Origin: Cyrtodaria siliqua
Lineage: Eukaryota > Mollusca > Bivalvia > Adapedonta > Hiatellidae
DNA: 64,000 nucleotides
Assembly (NCBI GenBank): GCA_037043455.1
Contig: JAWPHD010010953.1
Location: 1-64,000 of the forward strand
Reading direction: 5' to 3'
The position numbers and the translations under genes are program-made. Within the stretch, counting starts at the first letter, position 1. Each line of letters starts with the position of its first letter. Under the pieces are notes generated by a model, which was given only the letters and a program-made list of their open reading frames with translations, ran no database searches and was not told the origin of the DNA. Below, in pieces: positions 14,101 through 25,497 of this stretch.

Positions 14101-16058
14101 AGAAAGAGCTGCAGAATGGCTATCTTTATTCGTTATTCTTAAGGGACTGCGCTTTAGAGCTGCAGAATGGCATTTTCATCCGACATCTCTAAGGTATTGC
14201 GCTTTAGAGCTGCATAACGAGTATCTTTCATCCTTTAATGCTAAGGCATTGCGCTTTAGAGCTGCAGAACAGGTATCTTTCATCATTCATCTCTAATGCC
14301 TTGCAATTTAGAGCTTCAGAATGGGAATTTCCATCATTCATCTCTAAGCCCTTGCGCTTTAGAGCTGCAGAACGGGTACCTTACATCCTTCAACACTAAG
14401 CATTGTTTGTGTATCTGTGAACGTTTCAGACATGTTAGGACACAGTTAACACGGTTATTCAGAAATCCCGTCTGTGTATGTATAGTTACTTCAAGTTATC
14501 TTCATATTGCAGGAATTAGCAGAAATTTTACTTGATACCATGTTTAACTAAAAATTAACTATATTTTCAAAACTAATACAGGTATAAGCATAATTTTAGC
14601 TTTATTTTACAGCTATTGGCTTGTAAAACAAACACACATATCAATGAAGACAGACTACTTTGAAAAAATGTCAAAATTAAAGCGAGAGACTGTTACTTTT
14701 CCTGGAAAATCAAAATTTTGACGGGTAACCCTTAGTTTGAGTTTATTATTTTCAGCATTTTTCTCAATAATCATTTCTTAAAGATCATGTTTATGCTATA
14801 TTCAGATGTAGAGATGCCTTTTCATGTATATTTGAAAGTTTCAGACATAGCTGAGCACAAATGACCAGGAAAATGCAAAATCCTTATCACTACTGTAGAT
14901 TTTCAAAATATAAAAGGTGCTCGGCCTGAATTTCGACCAATACCCTAGGTCACTAAAACTTGAATAATTTGAAAAGCAATAAACATGGAATCAAACTTTT
15001 AGCACTTTTCAGCGTGTAATTGATTTGTATACATGTTCAATTATTATTGAGGTGATCATTAGAAAAAAAAATGACCTTAAGAAAGAGCTGCAGAATGGCT
15101 ATCTTTATTCGTTATTCTTAAGGGACTGCGCTTTAGAGCTGCAGAATGGCATTTTCATCCGACATCTCTAAGGTATTGCGCTTTAGAGCTGCATAACGAG
15201 TATCTTTCATCCTTTAATGCTAAGGCATTGCGCTTTAGAGCTGCAGAACAGGTATCTTTCATCATTCATCTCTAATGCCTTGCAATTTAGAGCTTCAGAA
15301 TGGGAATTTCCATCATTCATCTCTAAGCCCTTGCGCTTTAGAGCTGCAGAACGGGTACCTTACATCCTTCAACACTAAGCATTGTTTGTGTATCTGTGAA
15401 CGTTTCAGACATGTTAGGACACAGTTAACACGGTTATTCAGAAATCCCGTCTGTGTATGTATAGTTACTTCAAGTTATCTTCATATTGCAGGAATTAGCA
15501 GAAATTTTACTTGATACCATGTTTAACTAAAAATTAACTATATTTTTAAAACTAATACAGGTATAAGCATAATTTTAGCTTTATTTTACAGCTTTTGGCT
15601 TGTAAAACAAACACACATATCAATTAGGACAGACTACTTTGAAAAAATGTCAAAATTAAAGCGAGAGACTGTTACTTTTCATGGAAAATCAAAATTTTGA
15701 CGGGTAACCCTTAGTTTGAGTTTATTATTTTCAGCATTTTTCTCAATAATCATTTCTTAAAGATCATGTTTATGCTATATTCAGATGTAGAGATGCCTTT
15801 TCATGTATATTTGAAAGTTTCAGACATAGCTGAGCACAAATGACCAGGAAAATGCAAAATCCTTATCACTACTGTAGATTTTCAAAATATTAAATGTGCT
15901 CGGCCTGAATTTCGACCAATACCCTAGGTCACTAAAACTTGAATAATTTGAAAAGCAATAAACATGGAATCAAACTTTTAGCACTTTTCAGCGTGTAATT
16001 GATTTGTATACATGTTCAATTATTATTGAGGTGATCATTAGAAAAAAAATGACCTTAA

Positions 16059-16502
16059 GGACTCACACCACTATTATCTCCCTTGAATACTCCTGCACTA
16101 CAGATGAAGGAGGTAGATAACAAAAAAAAGTTCGCTTTTCTACATTTTACAGGATACATTGATTTATCTTTACCAGGTTCTAAATCTACAGCATTTTAGG
16201 AAGAGATCCCAGAAAAATGCATGTTGATATAAGATTTCTAGCTAATTCTGCCTCATTTTACACATCATGGGTCTAATCTCCACGGGGTTGTATTTTTGTC
16301 TAAATTTTGATAGGTGTCACGCAAACATGAAATTAAAAAAAGTTCAATCTGGTAAATATTCGTTAAAAGTTAATAGCATGCAGATATTGGATCAATGAAG
16401 AATTTAAGCATAAATACATGTTGCAAAATCTTTTTTATCTCTATGCCACGAACAAAAACATTACAATGGGACCCTATGGAAAATTAATTGTGGTGTGAGA
16501 CG
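16059..16502. mobile_element. MITE-like insert in satellite, copy 2
   Basis: Same insert at the same monomer position, with TTAA at 16055-16058 and 16503-16506. It has small private indels near its left end (about 16095-16130) compared with copy 1, so it has diverged since amplification. Confidence 0.85.
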
Positions 16503-17485
16503 TTAAGAAAGAGCTGCAGAATGGCTATCTTTATTCGTTATTCTTAAGGGACTGCGCTTTAGAGCTGCAGAATGGCATTTTCATCCGACATCTCTAAGGT
16601 ATTGCGCTTTAGAGCTGCATAACGAGTATCTTTCATCCTTTAATGCTAAGGCATTGCGCTTTAGAGCTGCAGAACAGGTATCTTTCATCATTCATCTCTA
16701 ATGCCTTGCAATTTAGAGCTTCAGAATGGGAATTTCCATCATTCATCTCTAAGCCCTTGCGCTTTAGAGCTGCAGAACGGGTACCTTACATCCTTCAACA
16801 CTAAGCATTGTTTGTGTATCTGTGAACGTTTCAGACATGTTAGGACACAGTTAACACGGTTATTCAGAAATCCCGTCTGTGTATGTATAGTTACTTCAAG
16901 TTATCTTCATATTGCAGGAATTAGCAGAAATTTTACTTGATACCATGTTTAACTAAAAATTAACTATATTTTCAAAACTAATACAGGTATAAGCATAATT
17001 TTAGCTTTATTTTACAGCTATTGGCTTGTAAAACAAACACACATATCAATGAAGACAGACTACTTTGAAAAAATGTCAAAATTAAAGCGAGAGACTGTTA
17101 CTTTTCCTGGAAAATCAAAATTTTGACGGGTAACCCTTAGTTTGAGTTTATTATTTTCAGCATTTTTCTCAATAATCATTTCTTAAAGATCATGTTTATG
17201 CTATATTCAGATGTAGAGATGCCTTTTCATGTATATTTGAAAGTTTCAGACATAGCTGAGCACAAATGACCAGGAAAATGCAAAATCCTTATCACTACTG
17301 TAGATTTTCATAATATTAAAGGTGCTCGGCCTGAATTTCGACCAATACCCTAGGTCACTAAAACTTGAATAATTTGAAAAGCAATAAACATGGAATCAAA
17401 CTTTTAGCACTTTTCAGCGTGTAATTGATTTGTATACATGTTCAATTATTATTGAGGTGATCATTAGAAAAAAAAATGACCTTAA

Positions 17486-17931
17486 GGACTCACACCACTA
17501 TTATCTCCCTTGAATACTCCTGCCCTACAGATGAAGGAGGTAGATAACAAAAAACAAGTTCGCTTTTCTACATTTTACAGGATACATTGATTTATCTTTA
17601 CCAGGTTCTAAATCTACAGCATTTTAGGAAGAGATCCCAGAAAAATGCATGTTGATATAAGATTTCTAGCTAATTCTGCCTCATTTTACACATCATGGGT
17701 CTAATTTCCACGGGGTTGTATTTTTGTCTAAATTTTGATAGGTTTCACGCAAACATGAAATTAAAAAAAGTTCAATCTGGTAAATATTCGTTAAAAGTTA
17801 ATAGCATGCAGATATTGGATCAATGAAGAATTTAAGCATAAATACATGTTGCAAAATCATTTTTTATCTCTATGCCACGAACAAAAACATTACAATGGGA
17901 CCCTATGGAAAATTAATTGTGGTGTGAGACG
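17486..17931. mobile_element. MITE-like insert in satellite, copy 3
   Basis: Same insert and same site, TTAA at 17482-17485 and 17932-17935. It shares several variants only with copy 4 (CTAATTTCC, an extra base before TTTTTTATC, and CTATCGTTATTCG just downstream). Copies 3 and 4 therefore belong to a recent local duplication of the 1429-bp long unit. Confidence 0.85.
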
Positions 17932-18914
17932 TTAAGAAAGAGCTGCAGAATGGCTATCGTTATTCGTTATTCTTAAGGGACTGCGCTTTAGAGCTGCAGA
18001 ATGGCATTTTCATCCGACATCTCTAAGGTATTGCGCTTTAGAGCTGCATAACGAGTATCTTTCATCCTTTAATGCTAAGGCATTGCGCTTTAGAGCTGCA
18101 GAACAGGTATCTTTCATCATTCATCTCTAATGCCTTGCAATTTAGAGCTTCAGAATGGGAATTTCCATCATTCATCTCTAAGCCCTTGCGCTTTAGAGCT
18201 GCAGAACGGGTACCTTACATCCTTCAACACTAAGCATTGTTTGTGTATCTGTGAACGTTTCAGACATGTTAGGACACAGTTAACACGGTTATTCAGAAAT
18301 CCCGTCTGTGTATGTATAGTTACTTCAAGTTATCTTCATATTGCAGGAATTAGCAGAAATTTTACTTGATACCATGTTTAACTAAAAATTAACTATATTT
18401 TCAAAACTAATACAGGTATAAGCATAATTTTAGCTTTATTTTACAGCTATTGGCTTGTAAAACAAACACACATATCAATGAAGACAGACTACTTTGAAAA
18501 AATGTCAAAATTAAAGCGAGAGACTGTTACTTTTCCTGGAAAATCAAAATTTTGACGGGTAACCCTTAGTTTGAGTTTATTATTTTCAGCATTTTTCTCA
18601 ATAATCATTTCTTAAAGATCATGTTTATGCTATATTCAGATGTAGAGATGCCTTTTCATGTATATTTGAAAGTTTCAGACATAGCTGAGCACAAATGACC
18701 AGGAAAATGCAAAATCCTTATCACTACTGTAGATTTTCAAAATATTAAAGGTGCTCGGCCTGAATTTCGACCAATACCCTAGGTCACTAAAACTTGAATA
18801 ATTTGAAAAGCAATAAACATGGAATCAAACTTTTAGCACTTTTCAGCGTGTAATTGATTTGTATACATGTTCAATTATTATTGAGGTGATCATTAGAAAA
18901 AAAAATGACCTTAA

Positions 18915-19360
18915 GGACTCACACCACTATTATCTCCCTTGAATACTCCTGCCCTACAGATGAAGGAGGTAGATAACAAAAAACAAGTTCGCTTTTCTAC
19001 ATTTTACAGGATACATTGATTTATCTTTACCAGGTTCTAAATCTACAGCATTTTAGGAAGAGATCCCAGAAAAATGCATGTTGATATAAGATTTCTAGCT
19101 AATTCTGCCTCATTTTACACATCATGGGTCTAATTTCCACGGGGTTGTATTTTTGTCTAAATTTTGATAGGTGTCACGCAAACATGAAATTAAAAAAAGT
19201 TCAATCTGGTAAATATTCGTTAAAAGTTAATAGCATGCAGATATTGGATCAATGAAGAATTTAAGCATAAATACATGTTGCAAAATCATTTTTTATCTCT
19301 ATGCCACGAACAAAAACATTACAATGGGACCCTATGGAAAATTAATTGTGGTGTGAGACG
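18915..19360. mobile_element. MITE-like insert in satellite, copy 4
   Basis: Same insert and same site, TTAA at 18911-18914 and 19361-19364. It shares private variants with copy 3, which shows that the long unit was duplicated as a block. Confidence 0.85.
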
Positions 19361-20342
19361 TTAAGAAAGAGCTGCAGAATGGCTATCGTTATTCGTTATT
19401 CTTAAGGGACTGCGCTTTAGAGCTGCAGAATGGCATTTTCATCCGACATCTCTAAGGTATTGCGCTTTAGAGCTGCATAACGAGTATCTTTCATCCTTTA
19501 ATGCTAAGGCATTGCGCTTTAGAGCTGCAGAACAGGTATCTTTCATCATTCATCTCTAATGCCTTGCAATTTAGAGCTTCAGAATGGGAATTTCCATCAT
19601 TCATCTCTAAGCCCTTGCGCTTTAGAGCTGCAGAACGGGTACCTTACATCCTTCAACACTAAGCATTGTTTGTGTATCTGTGAACGTTTCAGACATGTTA
19701 GGACACAGTTAACACGGTTATTCAGAAATCCCGTCTGTGTATGTATAGTTACTTCAAGTTATCTTCATATTGCAGGAATTAGCAGAAATTTTACTTGATA
19801 CCATGTTTAACTAAAAATTAACTATATTTTCAAAACTAATACAGGTATAAGCATAATTTTAGCTTTATTTTACAGCTATTGGCTTGTAAAACAAACACAC
19901 ATATCAATGAAGACAGACTACTTTGAAAAAATGTCAAAATTAAAGCGAGAGACTGTTACTTTTCCTGGAAAATCAAAATTTGACGGGTAACTCTTAGTTT
20001 GAGTTTATTATTTTCAGCATTTTTCTCAATAATCATTTCTTAAAGATCATGTTTATGCTATATTCAGATGTAGAGATGCCTTTTCATGTATATTTGAAAG
20101 TTTCAGACATAGCTGAGCACAAATGACCAGGAAAATGCAAAATCCTTATCACTACTGTAGATTTTCAAAATATTAAAGGTGCTCGGCCTGAATTTCGACC
20201 AATACCCTAGGTCACTAAAACTTGAATAATTTGAAAAGCAATAAACATGGAATCAAACTTTTAGCACTTTTCAGCGTGTAATTGATTTGTATACATGTTC
20301 AATTATTATTGAGGTGATCATTAGAAAAAAAAATGACCTTAA

Positions 20343-20786
20343 GGACTCACACCACTATTATCTCCCTTGAATACTCCTGCCCTACAGATGAAGGAGGTAG
20401 ATAACAAAAAACAAGTTCGCTTTTCTACATTTTACAGGATACATTGATTTATCTTTACCAGGTTCTAAATCTACAGCATTTTAGGAAGAGATCCCAGAAA
20501 AATGCATGTTGATATAAGATTTCTAGCTAATTCTGCCTCATTTTACACATCATGGGTCTAATCTCCACGGGGTTGTATTTTTGTCTAAATTTTGATAGGT
20601 GTCACGCAAACATGAAATTAAAAAAAGTTCAATCTGGTAAATATTCGTTAAAAGTTAATAGCATGCAGATATTGGATCAATGAAGAATTTAAGCATAAAT
20701 ACATGTTGCAAAATCTGTTTATCTCTATGCCACGAAAAAAAACATTACAATGGGACCCTATGGAAAATTAATTGTGGTGTGAGACG
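20343..20786. mobile_element. MITE-like insert in satellite, copy 5
   Basis: Same insert and same site, TTAA at 20339-20342 and 20787-20790. It has a small private change near its right third (around 20716, CTGTTTATC in place of the T-rich stretch). Confidence 0.85.
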
Positions 20787-21769
20787 TTAAGAAAGAGCTG
20801 CAGAATGGCTATCTTTATTCGTTATTCTTAAGGGACTGCGCTTTAGAGCTGCAGAATGGCATTTTCATCCGACATCTCTAAGGTATTGCGCTTTAGAGCT
20901 GCATAACGAGTATCTTTCATCCTTTAATGCTAAGGCATTGCGCTTTAGAGCTGCAGAACAGGTATCTTTCATCATTCATCTCTAATGCCTTGCAATTTAG
21001 AGCTTCAGAATGGGAATTTCCATCATTCATCTCTAAGCCCTTGCGCTTTAGAGCTGCAGAACGGGTACCTTACATCCTTCAACACTAAGCATTGTTTGTG
21101 TATCTGTGAACGTTTCAGACATGTTAGGACACAGTTAACACGGTTATTCAGAAATCCCGTCTGTGTATGTATAGTTACTTCAAGTTATCTTCATATTGCA
21201 GGAATTAGCAGAAATTTTACTTGATACCATGTTTAACTAAAAATTAACTATATTTTCAAAACTAATACAGGTATAAGCATAATTTTAGCTTTATTTTACA
21301 GCTATTGGCTTGTAAAACAAACACACATATCAATGAAGACAGACTACTTTGAAAAAATGTCAAAATTAAAGCGAGAGACTGTTACTTTTCCTGGAAAATC
21401 AAAATTTTGACGGGTAACCCTTAGTTTGAGTTTATTATTTTCAGCATTTTTCTCAATAATCATTTCTTAAAGATCATGTTTATGCTATATTCAGATGTAG
21501 AGATGCCTTTTCATGTATATTTGAAAGTTTCAGACATAGCTGAGCACAAATGACCAGGAAAATGCAAAATCCTTATCACTACTGTAGATTTTCAAAATAT
21601 TAAAGGTGCTCGGCCTGAATTTCGACCAATACCCTAGGTCACTAAAACTTGAATAATTTGAAAAGCAATAAACATGGAATCAAACTTTTAGCACTTTTCA
21701 GCGTGTAATTGATTTGTATACATGTTCAATTATTATTGAGGTGATCATTAGAAAAAAAAATGACCTTAA

Positions 21770-22214
21770 GGACTCACACCACTATTATCTCCCTTGAATA
21801 CTCCTGCCCTACAGATGAAGGAGGTAGATAACAAAAAACAAGTTCGCTTTTCTACATTTTACAGGATACATTGATTTATCTTTACCAGGTTCTAAATCTA
21901 CAGCATTTTAGGAAGAGATCCCAGAAAAATGCATGTTGATATAAGATTTCTAGCTAATTCTGCCTCATTTTACACATCATGGGTCTAATCTCCACGGGGT
22001 TGTATTTTTGTCTAAATTTTGATAGGTGTCACGCAAACATGAAATTAAAAAAAGTTCAATCTGGTAAATATTCGTTAAAAGTTAATAGCATGCAGATATT
22101 GGATCAATGAAGAATTTAAGCATAAATACATGTTGCAAAATCTTTTTTATCTCTATGCCACGAACAAAAACATTACAATGGGACCCTATGGAAAATTAAT
22201 TGTGGTGTGAGACG
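21770..22214. mobile_element. MITE-like insert in satellite, copy 6 (array edge)
   Basis: This is the last copy. The left side joins a satellite monomer at TTAA 21766-21769, but the right TTAA (22215-22218) is followed by unrelated sequence instead of the next monomer. The satellite boundary thus coincides with the outer end of this element. Confidence 0.85.
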
Positions 22215-22219
22215 TTAAG

Positions 22220-24499
22220 ATCAATCCGTGACAACACAAAACATTCATAAACTGAAAATGTGTGCTAACTTTATTGACACGTATGACAGTGGAGAGTGTA
22301 AACTTGCACATATTCTACTTACGATAAATTGTTTCGTCCTAACTGGAGCACTCTTGCTGCACAAAAGAAAACAAAATGGAGGAATGGCCGGATCAAAACG
22401 GAAATGGATTGCTATGACGTCAGGCTGTTCCAGTAACACATTACTTTCATGAAACGCCTCCCGAGTATTGGCGATCTGGACAGTGAGGTCTTAATCAACT
22501 TTATACTCACTATAAAAACCATATACATCTATATAAATCTTCCTTGGAATTTTATTAGAACAAAATGTATTTCACATCGATTTAAAAACATATACAGAAA
22601 ATGGAATTCGCAATTAACCATCTCCATACACGAGGGGTACAGCAAATTCACGCTTCACTGTGCACTATATGCAGTATATGGAATCTCGAAATAGGTCAAA
22701 CTCCATCACAGTAATAGAGCGTTCTAATGGTTTCCATACACAGTAATAGTTATCTGAATTTCTATATTCATGAATAATAACGCTCTATGAAAAATAATAT
22801 GATCCTGACCTGAAATGTTTTAAAGTATCATGTTCTGATTGCGTTCAATCTCTGATGGACCATTGTTGCCTCGCGTTGCCTATACAGTCTGTATAGCTAT
22901 TTCTTATGGGAAGTTGAGTACACATTTATTCTTAAAATCACTGATATAATAAAAACAGCGTTATCACACAAATACCAAAAACAGACATTTACTCCATTTT
23001 TGTCATTTTATATATCTCAGTTACTAAGAATTAAATATAAAGCTGTCTAATTAGCGGTTAAATTTATTTTTTAAAAACGATTTCACAATTTGCACCTTTC
23101 GATATTTGTGTATACTTATATGTCATTGTGATCTTGTTTAAGTAATGTAAATACTATGACACGGTCCCGACTGATCTGTTTTAATAACATGAATATGTAT
23201 AATTCAATGTAGGGACTATTGTATGTTCCGCTTGCGATACTCTGAACAATAACGAAGATCAGGTATCTTTTCAAAATACGTATCAAACTTTGTTACACGG
23301 TTATTCGTATCGCACCCTGGTGTAGTAAATGTTTGCAAAATACATTCACTGTGACTGTTTGGTAATACGTTAAAGGCAGTAAAGACGATCTACACTGAGT
23401 AATGAGTATCAATCGAAATACAAATGAAAACCTTCATAATGAGCATCAGTTTCATATGACATGTCCATATGCATGCCGTTAAAGTTAAGCCGTATGTTAC
23501 TTTCCGGTTAGTTATTGTTAGTAAAAATGTTCGGTCTGGGAAGCTCGACGTCTCCGTTGCGTTTTGTTGTTAAATTATAAATATTTGTTTTTTAAATTGG
23601 GATTATATTGCTAAGGCCAAAAACAATACCTGTATTTCCGGTGGCCCGACCGACCTTATTTTTAAGGTGCCGACCCTAAAACATTTTACGGAAAAAAAAA
23701 ATCTATAAATAAAAAAAAAAAAAAAAAAAATTAAATTTGTTCTGAATAATGATTTATCACAATATATCGAGGTAAACTGACATCACAGAGAAACTTTCAG
23801 TTGTATCATCAACTTGTGTGGGGTTTATGAGATAAATACATGTAGAATTTCACAATGTCTTGCTCCAAAAACAAATTTAAAAAAAAAGAAAATGCCTACC
23901 GACCTATCCTATTTTTTAGAGCATGCAATAGGAAACACACCTTCTTTTTTTTATGCCTAACATTTGTACATATAGTTCAAATAGAGTGTACAGCTATCAA
24001 AAACAAAATTGTATAAGACATGAATTACTATTGATGATTTATACTACAAAACTAGCCGAGTCATCTAGTGTTCCAGCAGGTCAAACTATTTCAATAACAA
24101 TAATTAAATCGTGTGGATAATGCGTCCTAGAAACACATTGTGATAATTGTATTCGTATTTGGGGTGACACACATACCACATACCCTTTAAGATAGCCTCC
24201 AGTACCTTTAAAGACGATTAATTGTATTGTAAATACGAAAGTCCATTGTAGCATGCACATGTATGTTCAACTTGCATGATTATCTGTTCATACTGACGAA
24301 TGGAACACAACATTATCCCCGCATGTAAAACTTTTAGAAACTAAGGAATTACCAGAGGTGTAATTATTAAATTAGATATAGAAAATATTGTAACAGACCA
24401 TTCCGAAAAAAGATATATATGGCTCACCAGAGCTATAGCCTTTTTACGTTTCACATAAAATGCAGTCGTGGACTGCTGATTGTTGCAATAATTTCAAAG
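22220..24499. other. Intergenic AT-rich region, no gene seen
   Basis: I see only short open frames without domain signals. Around 23595-23960 there is a possible old interspersed repeat: two related CCGACC-rich segments (near 23645 and 23898) and long A-runs near 23692-23730. Nothing else can be supported. Confidence 0.6.
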
Positions 24500-24705
24500 A
24501 CTAAAGAGTATATATGGAAATCGAACAGGAAATGTAGCATTACTGACCACAGTCAAGCAAGTACGCATACAAACAAACAACAATTACAAGGATGAATACA
24601 AGGCAATGCATATGATATCCTAAACATAAAAAGGTTGACAATAGAGCTACCTCCTTGGAACGGTCAGTGACAAAAAAGCCGTAAAAGACGGGAAATATTT
24701 GAATG
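24500..24705 (-). repeat. Dispersed repeat family A, reversed copy
   Basis: Read on the minus strand this contains the family signature CACTGACCGTTCCAAGG followed by a GGTAGC motif and a GTTGACAAT stretch, as in the plus-strand copies near 44265 and 44600. It also shares the segment AACAGGAAATGTAGCATT with the reversed copy near 61391. It appears to be part of the 3' region of the retroelement family described at 41290-41760. Confidence 0.65.
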
Positions 24706-24867
24706 TTTATCTTAATCTTCATTTTCTGCTTTGACATATATACAATTGTCTCGACAACGCATGAACCACATGACAAGCGTTTTGGTCAGACTGCTCTAAT
24801 ACCGATCACTGTAGCTATGTGTGAATATAAGTGGCGTCATTTGAATTAAAATATTTTCAATAAATAC

Positions 24868-24951
24868 GTTATCTAGATGACATATTCAGTATTGACAATC
24901 CTTCTTTGCTCATCTGTTTACTAATAGTTATCCACCGAAGCTCACGTTCAG
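24868..24951 (+). pseudogene. Reverse transcriptase fragment, part left of the Polinton
   Basis: The plus strand encodes the RT catalytic motif YLDD (24870-24881) and a short stretch after it, with a one-base deletion near 24902. The reading frame then runs into the Polinton insertion site at 24952-24957 and resumes at 40060. The order YxDD, then a proline-rich strand, then FLD resembles Penelope-like RTs; this family call is inference. The 5' part of the element is missing. Confidence 0.7.
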
Positions 24952-24957
24952 TAAAGC
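24952..24957. repeat. Target site duplication, left (TAAAGC)
   Basis: TAAAGC precedes the left TIR and recurs directly after the right TIR at 40054-40059. Removing the element plus one copy restores a continuous reverse-transcriptase reading frame. Six base pairs is the known duplication length of Polinton/Maverick elements. Confidence 0.9.
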
Positions 24958-24960
24958 ATA

Positions 24961-25046
24961 TATATGTATTTTGGGGTTCCTGTTGTAATTTTCGTCTCAC
25001 TCTGTTTCGCCTCAAATTACAACAGAAACGCCCCAATATACATATA
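24961..25046. repeat. Terminal hairpin of left TIR
   Basis: Arms 24961-24991 and 25014-25046 are complementary except for one substituted pair, a 2-nt insertion (CG) and one more mismatch. The loop of about 22 nt holds CGTCTCACTCTGTTTCG. The element therefore ends in a foldback, which could serve in end recognition by integrase or in priming of replication. The role is inference; the foldback is seen directly. Confidence 0.88.
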
Positions 25047-25050
25047 TAAT

Positions 25051-25073
25051 AAATCACCATTTCATGGTGATTT
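25051..25073. repeat. Short hairpin in left TIR, loop TTC
   Basis: A perfect 10-bp stem (AAATCACCAT / ATGGTGATTT) with a 3-nt loop TTC lies immediately inside the terminal hairpin. Confidence 0.9.
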
Positions 25074-25172
25074 ACTTGATTTATTAAAACTTTTTTAGAA
25101 TAGGGGTAGTGAAGATTGCAAGTTTCAATTTTTTAATAGTTATCAAAATTACAACATATTTTTTTTATATGG

Positions 25173-25442
25173 TTAAACATCAATACGTCTAAATTTTAAC
25201 CACTCAGCATTATAATCTTTAAATTTCCAATAACTTGCCATTATTCTGACTGAAACTCCACCACAATCAGCAGAAATTTTATTTTTTGCTTTTGTGCCTT
25301 TTTTACATATTGAGCACGGCAATACATGACTTGTTTTTAATCTATACTTATGCAAACTGCAATAATTAGAATCTTTTGTTGTCTTATTTTTACACGGATT
25401 GTGTAATCCAATTTTAAGAAATTTGCAAACATTGATTTCCAT
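25173..25442 (-). CDS. 89-aa Cys/His-rich protein encoded in the left TIR
   Basis: Intact ORF starting at ATG 25442. It has Cys at residues 6, 17 and 28, a CSLH motif at 28-31, and CSIC at about 43-46, so it probably binds one or two zinc ions; the C-terminal half is basic and aromatic. I do not recognise a named family. It may be a small nucleic-acid-binding or regulatory protein, which is inference. Because it lies within the TIR the element carries two copies; the right copy is frameshifted (39574-39839). It is transcribed divergently from polB across a short AT-rich palindromic spacer. Confidence 0.75.
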   Translation of the reverse strand: MEINVCKFLKIGLHNPCKNKTTKDSNYCSLHKYRLKTSHVLPCSICKKGTKAKNKISADCGGVSVRIMASYWKFKDYNAEWLKFRRIDV

Positions 25443-25497
25443 TGTTTCTTTTTGATATATTTTTTTATATTAAATAAAAAAAAATATATAAATATAT
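25443..25497. promoter_or_regulatory. Divergent AT-rich promoter between TIR ORF and polB
   Basis: The spacer is an imperfect palindrome: TTTCTTTTTGATATAT on one side and ATATATCAAAAAGAAA on the other, with AT-only sequence between. Each gene thus has the same TATA-like box followed by CAAAAAGAAA just before its start. The TIR ORF has ATG right after it, while the polB side lacks an ATG at the equivalent place. Confidence 0.6.

Larger units (their letters stand above)
1..22219. repeat. 979-bp satellite array, right end
   Basis: Near-identical units repeat every 979 bp (978 in a few) from the window start to 22219; the left end lies outside the window. Units differ by scattered single-base changes and by the length of an A-run. 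Six units are longer (1426-1429 bp) because they carry the insert listed separately. A 79-codon open frame recurs in every unit, but only because the units are nearly identical. No promoter, splice signal or recognisable domain is seen, so I treat the array as non-coding satellite DNA. Similarity stops abruptly at 22219-22220. Confidence 0.97.

Noticed and set aside
22228..22694. Open frames of 64-81 codons right of the satellite, both strands
   Set aside because: Overlapping frames on both strands, no domain, low-complexity or mixed composition, no splice pattern.
24540..24776. 78-codon minus-strand frame with hydrophobic end
   Set aside because: It lies mostly inside a dispersed repeat (family A) and has no support of its own.
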